From: Silurus meridionalis
Lineage: Eukaryota; Chordata; Actinopteri; Siluriformes; Siluridae
Direction of reading: 5' to 3'
DNA length: 64,000 bases
NCBI RefSeq assembly: GCF_014805685.1
Contig: NC_060887.1
Coordinates: 31,725,463-31,789,462 of the forward strand
The notes beneath the pieces were generated by a model. It searched no databases and was not told where the DNA came from. It saw only the letters and a list, made by a program, of their open reading frames with translations. Numbering within the stretch: position 1 is the stretch's first letter; each line of letters starts with the position of its first letter. Shown here piece by piece: positions 1 to 10,670 of this stretch. Position numbers and translations under genes: made by a program.

Positions 1-364
1 AATTTTAACGAGTTGTTCAAGGTGTTTCGAGTGGCACGCGTGCTTCAAGAGCAGAAGAACATCACTGGAAGATGACGAGAGATCAAAAAGAACTTCAACA
101 AGCTCAATCCCCAAAAAAGTCGAAACCTTGTGCATTGAGAACAGTCTACATGATCTCACTTCTACACCCACCCACTTACCAGATTTGGCTCCTGCAGACT
201 TTCCAAAGATGAAGATCCAACTTAAAGGTCGTCATTTTAACACCATTGAGGTGATTGACATGCTTTGAAAAGAAAACTTCCAGGACACATTCCAGAAGTG
301 GCAGGAATGCAGGGAGCACTGTACTGCTGTGCCAGGGGACTATTTTGAAGATGATAATGTGTAA
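1..364 (+). pseudogene. mariner-type transposase remnant, in-frame internal deletion
   Basis: Frame 2 reads from the window edge to a stop at 266-268, then to a final stop at 362-364. The first part (from about base 29) has the mariner helix-turn-helix signature EWHACFKSRR followed by SLEDDERS, the usual acidic linker. The last part (from about base 176) matches the mariner C-terminus: LPDLAPADF, then LKGRHFNTIE, then FQKWQEC and GDYFEDD. The catalytic core between them, with the first two acidic residues, is missing, yet both ends share one frame. TGA at 266 interrupts the C-terminal part. The upstream end lies outside the window. Motifs are seen directly; the family assignment rests on knowledge of mariner proteins. 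No function is expected unless the fused frame is expressed. Confidence 0.75.
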
Positions 365-987
365 ACTTAAATAGATAAAGAACATTCTTGTAAACAGAGC
401 CTAAATACTTTATACCACCTCTTATATATATATACCCACATTATATACCCACATATATCCACTTTCCTCTTGTGTCTGTCTAAAGAATCTTCTTGAAAGT
501 AATAACTTAAAATGGAAGTGCAGCAGATTAGAAGAATGATATCCAAAGCTTTTTTATATATAATTATCATTTGGTTTACATGTCTTACCCACAATCGCTC
601 TTGCTACATTAACCATGCAAGACCATTCTAAAATATACAATATACACCATCTCTCACTACTACCTCCCATTCCTCACTACTCTTAATTTTTACATTTTCT
701 TCTCCCCTTCTGGACAGTAAAAATGTGAACCGGCAATGCCCCAGAGTGCAGCACTATATATTTAACGTCCAGTCACCTCTCTAGACTAAGCATGCTTGAA
801 ATAGGAAGAGAGAAGAAAAAGTGAGAGCAAAAACGACTATCATGAATCTTATGGAAGCAAAACATTTGCGTGTGTAATGTGATGTACAATTCTGAATGAG
901 ACACATCTGCTGAATCCTGCAGGAAATGTCTTGTGGTGAGAAATGCACGCTTGATTACTGTATATAACTCAGCCCCCTCCCTCACAT

Positions 988-1031
<44 letters not shown>

Positions 1032-2144
1032 GTCTATCTCTTTATATATTTCTCTTTCTCTCTCAATTATGCTTCATGCAAACACTGACTTCATTCTTGA
1101 CTGCCTTTTATCTTATTTTCTCCATGAAAAATGTAATTATGAATTGTTCTTCCTTTACCACAATGAAGTATACATTTAACACAAATGATCCCATCCCAAA
1201 ATGCCAGACTACATTTTTGTCTTCTTCTTCTATTCCATCTTTCTGTCTCTCCTTTTCTTCATGAGTTTGCTTGTGTGTGTGTGTGTTGTGATGAAGATAG
1301 TTGTTCTTCGCCCCTGGCGGTCCACAAGTTTCTGTTGTGGTATTAGTCATGAATTGGCGTTCGCTTCTGGAGATTATTACAATTCTTAATCTCATTTCTC
1401 TCCCTTTCATGCAAATGTACTTGTATCTTCTTTTGACGGTTCATTTGTTTTGAAATGATTTCCTTCCTGCGCTCGAAAGAAAAGTCACTCTTTTGACAGA
1501 TTAACACAGGCAGTGACGATCAAAAAGTGGAGTTATTTTGGTTAGGAGGTTGGCTTGATTATCTAGGGCTGAGATGAGATTAAATGAGCTTCCATTTTTT
1601 GTTCTTCTTCATGTACTTTTTTCCATCTTGAAACTCTCAAACCTCTCATAGACTGTTTGTCTTAGTCATGGTTGAACTGTGAGCAATTGAGCGCACACAC
1701 TCGCACATACTAAAAAAAATGCACCTGTCTACACTCAGTGCTGTTTCATATTCACTTCAGGGCTACATATTGGAGTCATGCTGCTTAAAACCTAAAGAAG
1801 CTCTGCCACATCCTCTAGAACCACACTGAGCTAGAACCCCAGCAGTTTTCTCTACTAAGACTCAAACAATAAACTCAAAGCACATAGCTTTTTATAACTA
1901 TTTAGCTGGTAGCTATAAAAATGACACATATTGCTAACACATCCTGGATAAACTGCATTTAAATTTTTAGTAGCATTGTGCATGTTAATAAGTTGATCAT
2001 TTCATACTTCTAACAGAGCAAAGCATTATCTTTGGGGATTATTATTTTGTAATGCAAAACACAGAATGTGAAAATTGTGTCACAAGGAAAATCATAATTG
2101 CTATAACTGCTGCTCTTATGCCTTGTTTCAGTTTAGTATTGTTC
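365..2144. other. non-coding stretch, no gene seen
   Basis: AT-rich sequence with a (TC)n array at 991-1026 and a short TG run near 1275. Open frames here are short, lack recognisable motifs and overlap low-complexity DNA. Confidence 0.6.
991..1026. repeat. (TC)n microsatellite
   Basis: Eighteen TC units, then imperfect TGTC/TATC units to about 1040. Confidence 0.95.
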
Positions 2145-2592
2145 TATACACCAATCAGGCAAAACATTATGACATTATAACATTATGACTGCTGAAGTGA
2201 ATAACACTGATCATCTCTTCATCTTGGCACCTGTTAGTGGGTGGGATATATTAAGCAGAAAGTACATATTTTATCCTCAAAGTTGTGGGTTTAAACACCA
2301 ACAATGTGTTAGAAGCAGGAAAAATGGTCAAGCTTAAGAATTTGAGAACTTAATCTGGGATGTTCGTCTGCAGTAAGCAGTGTTTATGAAAAGTGGTCCA
2401 AGGAAAGAACCATGGCGAACCGTTAAAAAGGTCATGGGCGGGCAGGGCTCGGGGAGCAAAGGATGGTCTGATCTAACAGACGAGCTACTGTAAGTCTTAT
2501 TGCTGAAGAAGTTATTACTGTTAATGATCGATGTCAGAACTGTTTTGGCAGCAAAATAGGGACCAAAACATCATGGGCAAGTGGTCATAATG

Positions 2593-2602
<10 letters not shown>
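2145..2602 (+). mobile_element. internally deleted Tc1-like DNA transposon
   Basis: The left end TATACACCAATCAGGCAAAA followed by CATTATGAC, and the right end GGTCATAATGTTATGCTTTA, are the terminal inverted repeats of a common fish Tc1-type family. Inside are degraded pieces of the transposase N-terminus in the + sense: a start-like MVKLKN near 2320, an HTH piece VYEKWSKE near 2385, and SNRRATVSLIAEEV near 2470-2515. The catalytic domain is absent and stops are present, so the copy is dead. The outer part of the right repeat has dissolved into a (TA)n array. The element at 53943-54300 has the same ends. Confidence 0.8.

Positions 2603-2661
<59 letters not shown>
2601..2661. repeat. (TA)n microsatellite at a transposon end
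   Basis: About 30 TA units beginning exactly where the Tc1 right end and its TA target duplication should lie. Confidence 0.95.
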
Positions 2662-2664
<3 letters not shown>

Positions 2665-4338
2665 CACTGAATAGTGTACATACACTGTGCATGTAAAAAT
2701 TATTATTCTACTGATTTAAGACAATTTATTTTAGACCCCTGAATACATTTTTAAGCAAAAGCTTTGCACTAGCTGTAGAACATGAAATATTAAGCATTTT
2801 ACCACAACATATGTAAAAACTCAAACATTTCTGACAGTATCCCAATGATCCTATTTGTTCTAGTGGACCTATTGAGACATGGCCAAATTGGCCCATTCTC
2901 TCTTTTCCCCATGTTTCATATTTTTACATTTCCCCACTTTATACAGACATGCTGTGAGTTGAGTGATCAGTGTTGTGCACTCATGCGGTCAAGAAGGATG
3001 TCGAGGTTGTTCAACGATACCCCAAAGTGTTTCACACTGCACAGTTATCAGCCGTAAACAGCCACGAGCACAGAGTCTGCAGCTCCTTGTGGTGATTAGC
3101 CTCAGCATTCTCCTCTTCCTCTACTCAGAACTTCCTGCCTTTCCCATGGTGTCTGCCCTCTTTAAGCTCTGCCAGGACTAGCTCATGAAGAGTTCAGACA
3201 AATTATATCCAGAGCGACTTTGCTTGGATTTCTGCAAATGTGGTTTGGGAAAACTGTCTGAAACTGAATTCATAAAGCTCTTAAATGCATAAATAGGTTT
3301 TCAGTTTTGGTTACTTGTAGAATTAATAACATAGTAGTGGCTAAGTTTACATGCAACCTGATAGTCAATTAATATACAGGACTAATAGCATACAGCTACA
3401 TACAACTAATGATTATAAACTTTAATTTCTTAATAAGATCTGTAAAGTAAGAAATAAAACAAAATAGGGCATGCTGTTATAAGACAATGTTACAATAACA
3501 TGAGAGTGTGGTGCTATCACCTCTAATTAATGCATGTCCAGACATGTTTTATTCCACTTTAATACAGCACTTGGTTCTGGTCCACTAGTTTGATCCGACA
3601 AGCTGCATTCCAAGAGTCTTTACAGTAGATTTAGTCTAACCACTCTGGGATGGTTCACTGCTTGTATCTCTCTACTTGTTTTGTGTTTGTTACATATAAT
3701 TAAAGTCCTAGCAACAATTCCACTGAAACAGTAACTACAGTAGAATAGCAACATGATCATCATCAGACATGGCAAACAATACACTTCATAATAATCTTCA
3801 TGAATATAACTTTTGACTTCAAATATGAAACTTGTTAAATGAAGCTCAAAAGACAGCTCAGAAAAAGCCAATTTGAGCAGATACGCCTTCAGCAGGAATC
3901 AGTGAATCAATTAATGTATTCAAACCAGTCAATAAGTGAGTGTTTTAAACACAGAGCCAATTTTAAAGAATGTTGTGGCTATTTTGCATAAAAATTTTGG
4001 TCATTCAATATCACTGTAAAAACTGTTGTGCAGAAAATTGCAGTTATACTGAATAGCAACTTGACAATTTTTTAAATATATTTTACCATTATATTTTATC
4101 ATTAAATATAACGCTAAATATAATATTTAATGTGATTAAAAACATCAATTTAGGTAAAAATTGTATAGATTATATATTATTAGATTATATAGTATAATAC
4201 TATACTATAATATAAATAGTATCAAGTTTGTATGTTCATTAACTAAATATTTACCGAAATGGTCAGCATAATGTGCTACACAGACCTTAAACACAAAAGT
4301 TTCAGAACCCCAGCTGTAACACACCTAACAAGCTTTTT

Positions 4339-4367
4339 GTTGCTATGGCAACATTGGCTATGGCAAC
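4339..4367. promoter_or_regulatory. tandem X-box (RFX-type) motifs
   Basis: GTTGCTATGGCAAC (4339-4352) is a near-perfect 14-bp X-box palindrome of the type bound by RFX factors. One base later TTGGCTATGGCAAC (4354-4367) repeats the right half exactly. The motif is seen in the sequence; binding and any target gene are inference. Confidence 0.4.
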
Positions 4368-5076
4368 ACCGAAATGCTGCTCCTTGCATGTGCATAAATT
4401 TGGTTCGGATTAGCAGGAATGTAAATACAGATCTATTTCAGGTTGCTGAGTTTAAACTGTTCATTTAGAGGAAGAAAATGGAATGAAATAATTTGGTTGC
4501 ATGCAGAGACACTGCATTTAAAAAATGTTTTGGGAAATTATTTTTTTAGTTTGCTGGTTGTTTCTATCAATTGTAATAACTCATATGCAATCCAGTGAAA
4601 TCTCTTGAACTGATTCGGATTTGTCTGAATATTGGGTGGGATCAGATTGTTTTGGCACAGACTGTAGAACAAAGTGCTTGGAAAGTTTTTGAGCTGCACT
4701 TTGTGTAGTGTGTTTCTTAAACCTGAGCCAGGCATTCACTTCCTATTTGTACATCTTTTCATCTGAAATTCAATCCTGAGAGCAGAGTGCCTGGATTCTG
4801 GCTGAGGCTTGGAGGCTCTTCGGCTCGCTGTGCTTTGTTGTAGGCATAATATTCTAAACAAATGAAACATTTATTAAATATCTCCTTACATCAAGCAGCC
4901 CTCCTTGCTGTGGCTAATTAGGCATATCCAGCAGGTATTAATAGAGGCTTTGTTAAACACTGTCATAATGTGGCTCTTGATCGGCGAAGAGTCTTTCACT
5001 TTTGCATTAGAGTTATGAGGGACAATTCAGTTTAACAGCCATGTAGCACTTTGTTGTATTCTCCCATATTTACAGC

Positions 5077-5080
<4 letters not shown>

Positions 5081-5141
<61 letters not shown>
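5081..5141. repeat. (CA)n microsatellite
   Basis: Thirty uninterrupted CA units. Low-complexity frames across it encode poly-Val-Cys on the minus strand and are artefacts. Confidence 0.97.
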
Positions 5142-5143
<2 letters not shown>

Positions 5144-6781
5144 GCCCACACACATATAAAAAATATAAAATGAGATAATTGCATGTAACAGCACAGGATG
5201 TGCCATACAATCATAGCAAAACGATGCCATTTTATCTGTTTAGGGTTCATTGTGATCAGGCATGGAAATCGCTGCGCCTGGAGCTTGAAATGCAGAGAGA
5301 GAACACAGTGAAAACAAAGAGAATGATAAAGACTCCTCTTCCCTTTTTTCCTGGTTGTTATTCAGACATGGAGGCAAATCATAGCAGGCTAATTTCAGAG
5401 GATCAGCATCTTTAGCAAGACAGTGAATCAGGATTTACAAGGCCATCTTATGAGGAGAGGTAGATGAACGCTGATGATTCAGTCTGGACGTCACACATAT
5501 ATAGAAATCACTAAGTGCTGATCATTTTTTAACCTCTATTAGTGGTTTTATTTTTCTAAAAAGATTTTAAATTACTATATATATGAAACTTTGGCAATTG
5601 CTTAAATTTGAGTCCCTTGATCATCTTCAAGAACTACTGTACTTCTTCCTGGTCAGGGGGGTAAAGGATGTCCTGGGAATACTAAGCATGAATTATTAGG
5701 ATTATTACAGTTAATTGCTTTATAAACATACATTTACGCACTTATGCTATTTTTCAGATACACAGTTTTGATTCAGAAACCTGGCCTTTGCCTTTGCAGG
5801 TCCAGGCATGAGAATGGTTTGACCATGGCCCTAAAAACTTGTGTACATCATTGAAGATCTGAGACAAAGTAAAGCACTTACAAAGGAAAATTTTTTGACA
5901 TGGGCATACGACTAGAAATGCTCATTGTTACATCACTGTTTTTATTACCTCAAGAAATATTACATCAATGTTTCTTTTTTAAGTCTGGCCAGTTTTTTTA
6001 AGGCTACAGCACTGCACTGAAACTGGGTTCAGATACAGAATGTGAAGTACAAAGGGCTTTTAAGTTAAACCAGGACTGAGCTTGAGTTTATAAAATAAAA
6101 TTAATTTTAAGGAATAAAAACTGCATGTATTATTTTTTTACATACTCCCTTGCTACACTTATACACTTTTATACACTTATACAGCATGTAACTTAAGCCT
6201 GGAAGATTTGGCATAAAAAGATTTGTTACTGGGACTAGGACAGCCTGTTTCACTTTGTCATTTGGGAATCACCATTATTGGGATTGTCACTGACAGACAC
6301 GCGGCCATCTCGGAAACGTTTACAACATTCAAATGTCCTACTGTGGCTGAGCTTGAAGTCTTTTGAGTTTTATGCCTTTGTTCACAAGTCCCAGTTTGAC
6401 TTGAACACCCCTCGTATTTTGCTGAAAAAAGGTATTATCCAAATCTAGGAGCAAGTTATTGCTAGCAGTCCAGCAAAAGGCATGTTTTAAGGATATGGAA
6501 GGAAACTAGTAAGTTCAGAGAATTTCACATAAATACAATTAATCTAAACTCAGATTCAGGGAGCCACTGTACCAGCATCAGTACTGCAGTATTGCCCCTC
6601 TAAGCGTTCTTTGAATAAGCAATAGGAATATATTGTAACTACAGTTTGATAAAATAGACTGTAGGCAATTCATCATCTAATCATCATCCCCGAACTGGGA
6701 GAAAAAGATGTGAAACCTGTAAATGGCCTAAAGTTGTCTCTGAACTCTTGGTTTTTAATATTCTACAGTTAATTTAGTGAT

Positions 6782-6905
6782 GGGCGGCATGGTGGTCTGC
6801 TGGGTAGAATTGTCACCTCACAGCTCCAGGATTTTTGGTTCTATTCTGTGATCACGTTGCTACCTTGGTTGTTTCCGGTAAGTAAATTGGTTTCTAGGTA
6901 CAGTA
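6782..6905 (+). mobile_element. tRNA-type SINE fragment, family 2
   Basis: GGGCGGCATGGTGGTCTGCT followed by TCACCTCACAGCTCCAGG is the head of a widespread fish SINE. The end near TAAATTGGTTTCTAGGTAC corresponds to its 'TAAATTGCCCCTAGG' segment, so the middle is deleted. Other copies lie at 23700-23790, 25415-25500 and 53395-53525. Confidence 0.65.
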
Positions 6906-6915
6906 TGACTATGGG

Positions 6916-7027
6916 AAGTGGTAGCTAAGTGGTCCTTCTGATCAGAAGGTTGTGAGTTCAAATCCCAGCACGGCCAAGCTACGACTGCTGGGCCCTCGAG
7001 CAAGGCCCATAACCCTCAACTGCTCAG
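6916..7027 (+). mobile_element. tRNA-derived SINE head, family 1
   Basis: It has RNA polymerase III internal promoter-like boxes: A-box-like TAGCTAAGTGGTC (6922-6934) and B-box-like GAGTTCAAATCC (6954-6965). The body GCTGGGCCCTCGAGCAAGGC and CCTCAACTGCTCAG follows. The tail of the family, seen in other copies as the GGCATTT...CCAGAGCGAC segment, is missing here. Confidence 0.75.
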
Positions 7028-7405
7028 CAAGCAGTGGCGGGCCCTGCATTTGGTACCTGGGCCTTTAGTGGGGACTTACCCGACTTAATCCACCTCTTAA
7101 TGCCACCACTATCACATCGCAATTACAGAAACCATCAATACTATACAAATACGCAATATAAAAACACGTGGCATTACAGAGAGAGAGACATTTCGCATAT
7201 GATGGGTGAATACCATTTTACTAAAGCAAGCTCCAAACCTCTACACTATAACTGCTACTGTGCACCTACATTATCTGGAACAGTTCAGAATCAATATTTG
7301 TCTAATAACATGAAAAAAACATTACAATGTAAATAAAATACAACCTACTCACCAGAAATGCATACTCATAATTTGCACCGCTCCTCAGAGGCTGTAATCC
7401 AGTGG
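7028..7405. other. non-coding stretch between SINE and L2
   Basis: A 100-codon frame at 7034-7336 has no recognisable motif and begins in repeat-flanking DNA; I do not call it a gene. Confidence 0.5.
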
Positions 7406-8592
7406 TCAAGTCAGGTCAAGTCAAGTTTATTTGTATAGCGCTTTTCACAACAGACATTGTCTCAAAGCAGCATTACAGAAATCAACAGTTAAGGTGAACG
7501 GTGTGCATTTATCCCTGATGAGCAGCTGTGGCAACTGTGGCAAGAAAAAACTCCCTTAGATGTTATGAGGAAGAAACCTTGAGAGGAACCAGACTCAAAA
7601 GGGGAACCCATCCTCATTTGGGTGACATCAAGAGTGTGATCATAAATCTTTCAACAATACAGAACACTGGAAAATGAGAACTAACATGAGCATGGGAGTG
7701 TGTGATAAGTAATGTTCTTTCTACAGTCTTCTACAGTCAAATATGGTTATAAAACTAGGAGCTACTGAGCAACTCATAAAATAGCTCAACATTTGTGCTT
7801 ATCACAGATCCAACACCAGCTTCTCCATGCTGGAGCCTTTAAACACTCCAGGAGGCCCAATGTCAAAACTCCACACATGAAGTGGGATCCAATTGGCACT
7901 GGTACATCTCTAGATGGTACGGGATGTTTGTGAGTGCGGCATCTACTTCTTTAAAGGTCCATAATCTGCATTAGGTGGGACATGACTGGAGCTGGCCAAA
8001 CCTCATGATGCCTCGGGATGGGGAGAGAAAGAGAAGCAGTGGAGAGGAATTAGCATAGCTGCTGTTCATGATATTAACAGCACAAGTTGATCATGTGCAT
8101 GTGATCAGATGTTCTGGAGCACAAGGTTATGATATGTGATGTGTGTTATGTGTAGGCTTTGCTTAAAAGACATGTTTTTAATCTGCACTTTAACTGGGAG
8201 AAGGTGTCCGAACCCCGAACACTGTCAGGAAGACTATTCCACAGTTTAGGAGCTTAATGGGAAATGATCTACCACCTTTAGTGGACTTTGCTATTCTAGG
8301 AACTACTAGAAGTCCAGAGTTTTGAGATCTCAGGGAGCGTGATGGATTGTAGCATGTTAGAAGACTGGATAGATACATGGGAGCCAAACCATTTAGTGTT
8401 TTATAAGTAAGAAGTAGTAGTTTGTAGTCGATTCAGAACTTAACAGGTAGCCAGTGTAGGATGATAAGATTGGGGTTATATAACCATATTTCCAGAACTC
8501 TGGCTGCCGCATTCTGAACTAACTGAAGCTTGTTTATTAATGATGCAGGACATCCACCTAATAATGCATTACAATTGTCTATTCTGGAGGTA
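7406..8592 (-). mobile_element. L2 LINE, 5'-truncated 3' end
   Basis: The 3' end lies at the left: TCAAGT units, then TTTATTTGTATAGCGCTTTT. This is followed by the 3' untranslated region and degraded reverse-transcriptase C-terminus on the minus strand up to about 8592. It aligns by eye along its length with the copy at 26703-28030, but is more decayed. Confidence 0.85.
8190..8592 (-). pseudogene. L2 reverse-transcriptase C-terminus, degraded
   Basis: Minus-strand frames carry the L2 C-terminal block LRSQNSGLLVVPRIAKSTKG with GRSF (8190-8387). Upstream of it DNCNALLGGCPASLINKLQL and QNAAARVLE lie in another frame (8433-8590). Frameshifts separate the blocks, and the usual DYCNALL reads DNCNALL. 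The catalytic palm is absent through 5' truncation, as is normal for LINE copies. Confidence 0.8.
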
Positions 8593-8624
8593 CCGCTCAT
8601 ATTCACTGGTCTGGAAGTGAACAA

Positions 8625-10138
8625 ACCCTTTCCCAGGCAGAGACAAGCTAGCTAGCTTCAGGGTTGGCCGACCTTCTCACAATGTCTATCTTTTCTTGGA
8701 AATGTATTTTTAAGTATGTCCGAGACCAAATAAATTTCTCAACTGGACACTCTGAATAAGTGTTTCCCATTTAGGGTGTATTCCTGTATCTCAATCTTAC
8801 TTTAAATCTGTCTAAAAATTTCAGATTTTCTGAACATAAAGATGATGATGAGATGAATAAAAAAATGTTAAACACATCAATTTTAAAATTAAAACATCAT
8901 ATTAAAAAGTAAAGAGGACACGTATTTACATTTCTTATCCAATTCACACTATGATTGATCTGCATTGTTTTAACTTAAAATACTGGATATCCAATCATCA
9001 TAAGACTACATTTCCACCTGCCGCAATCGGAATGTGAATGGATGCAATCGATCAGCATGAGCTTTTGTGGAGCTAGTGTTGCTCAAAATGTTTTTTTTTC
9101 TCGTCTCTCAGACAGGTGTAAACACAACACGTACGCTGTGTTTGCATCATTCTAACATTCAAGCAAGCCCACAGGATACGTCATCCAATAACCTCAAAAA
9201 ACTTCTTGAATAATAATATCCAAACTCTAAAAATACGAGGGTGACAGCCTCCTACACTCCACCTAGCAAGCACACTTATTTACATATTGAGCAGGAGTAA
9301 CAAAGTCTGTTCATAATGCAGGAAACTGGAAAGGTGTGAGATAAAAGATTTGTTATTGGACATAATATCAATATACTGTCTAATCAATGCAAACAGAATG
9401 CTTTTTCCTAAGCCCTTCACACATAGCGTTAAAGCAAACAATGGAGGAGTGTTAAATCACACATTCAAGGCCAATAGTAATTGAATATGCAGTGAGCGAG
9501 CTTGTTTGTATTGCGACTTCTAGTTTATACAATTACAAATAATGTCACAATTCTCATAATTGTTTTAATGAATAAAGTCAGTTTTTGCTTTCCAAAAAAA
9601 AGAAAAGTGAACAGAACCACATTAAATTCTGGCTGTAAATAAAGTCACAGTTCTTAATTCGTTTATAAAATTACAACACACACATGCACAGTGTAGGAGT
9701 CAAAGATTTGGTTCAGTTGCCACAGCAACGATTGTAGCACTCCCAATGATTTCTCACGGTTTCAGTGAGTGAGACACCGTAGTGACACACAGTTCATCCT
9801 GAGTCATTCCTGATTGTCATGCAGCCGTTAAAGGATTAAGGAATGATGAATGGATTATGATGATGATGATAATAATGATGATGATAATCTCTCATCTAGT
9901 AAGATGATATGAAACTGCCTCATGTCGTGCATGATGAATAACTTATTCTCTTACTGCTTACACAGTTCATTTGAGTTCTACACACATAATGTCCTGCCTG
10001 GGTTAAAAGAGAGCACAGTGAAAGTTGTGTTTTACCTTCAAACAGCACCATACTCAGTTACTAAATGATTTTTTAGCACTCTATGTCTATTATTCATGTT
10101 TTTGAACAGTTAATAAAAATGGCAATATTTTAAATAGA
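8625..10138. other. non-coding stretch
   Basis: No gene seen. It contains a GAT/AAT triplet run at 9857-9888 and an X-box-like GTTGCCACAGCAAC at 9716-9729. Confidence 0.5.
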
Positions 10139-10540
10139 ACACTATATGGACAAAAGTATTGTATTGGGACACCCAACCTTTTCAGCTAAATGTGGTTCTT
10201 CTCAAACTCTTTCCTCAAACCTTTTCCAGCATGACAATGCCCCTGTGCACTAAGCCAGCCTCATTAAGGTTTGGTGTACAGGGGTTGGAGTAGATCTTCA
10301 GTGGCCTGCTATAGAGATCTATTAAACTCACATTTGGGGTGAATTGGAACTCTGACTGCACCTCAGGCCTCTTTACCCTACATCAGTACTTGAATTTACC
10401 AACACCCTTGTGGATTAATAAGCACAAATCTCCACAACCACACTACAAAATGTAATGAAACATCTTTCCAGAAGAGTGGAAGTTATTATAAATCAAATAG
10501 GGGAATAAATGTGGAATAGGATTTTATAAAAAACAACTAT
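10139..10540 (+). mobile_element. Tc1-like remnant (ACTATATGGACAAAAG family)
   Basis: The left terminal repeat ACACTATATGGACAAAAGTA continues to TTGGGACACCC. Degraded transposase follows: TTCCAGCATGACAATGCCCC encodes FQHDNAP, the block around the second catalytic Asp, and later text corresponds to the WDELE region. The right terminus is not recognisable. Related copies lie at 19350-20240, 33478-33990, 39470-39860 and 63853 onward. Confidence 0.7.
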
Positions 10541-10585
10541 CGAATAAGTCAAACTTTAAATTATTGAATGACACAAGGTGTAAAA

Positions 10586-10589
<4 letters not shown>

Positions 10590-10651
<62 letters not shown>

Positions 10652-10670
10652 TATATAGTTATATATAGTT
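10590..10670. repeat. (AT)n microsatellite grading into a 10-bp tandem repeat
   Basis: About 29 AT units, then three copies of a GTTATATATA-type 10-mer (10648-10672). Confidence 0.95.

Larger units (their letters stand above)
2662..6780. other. mostly unique non-coding DNA
   Basis: No gene recognised. It holds the (CA)n array at 5081-5141, paired X-box motifs at 4339-4367 and a repeat-poor block at 4750-5010. A 72-codon frame at 2963-3181 has a hydrophobic stretch but no recognisable family. Confidence 0.5.

Noticed and set aside
6916..7027. A functional tRNA gene
   Set aside because: Only A- and B-box-like sequence is present; no cloverleaf or acceptor stem could be drawn and it belongs to a dispersed SINE.
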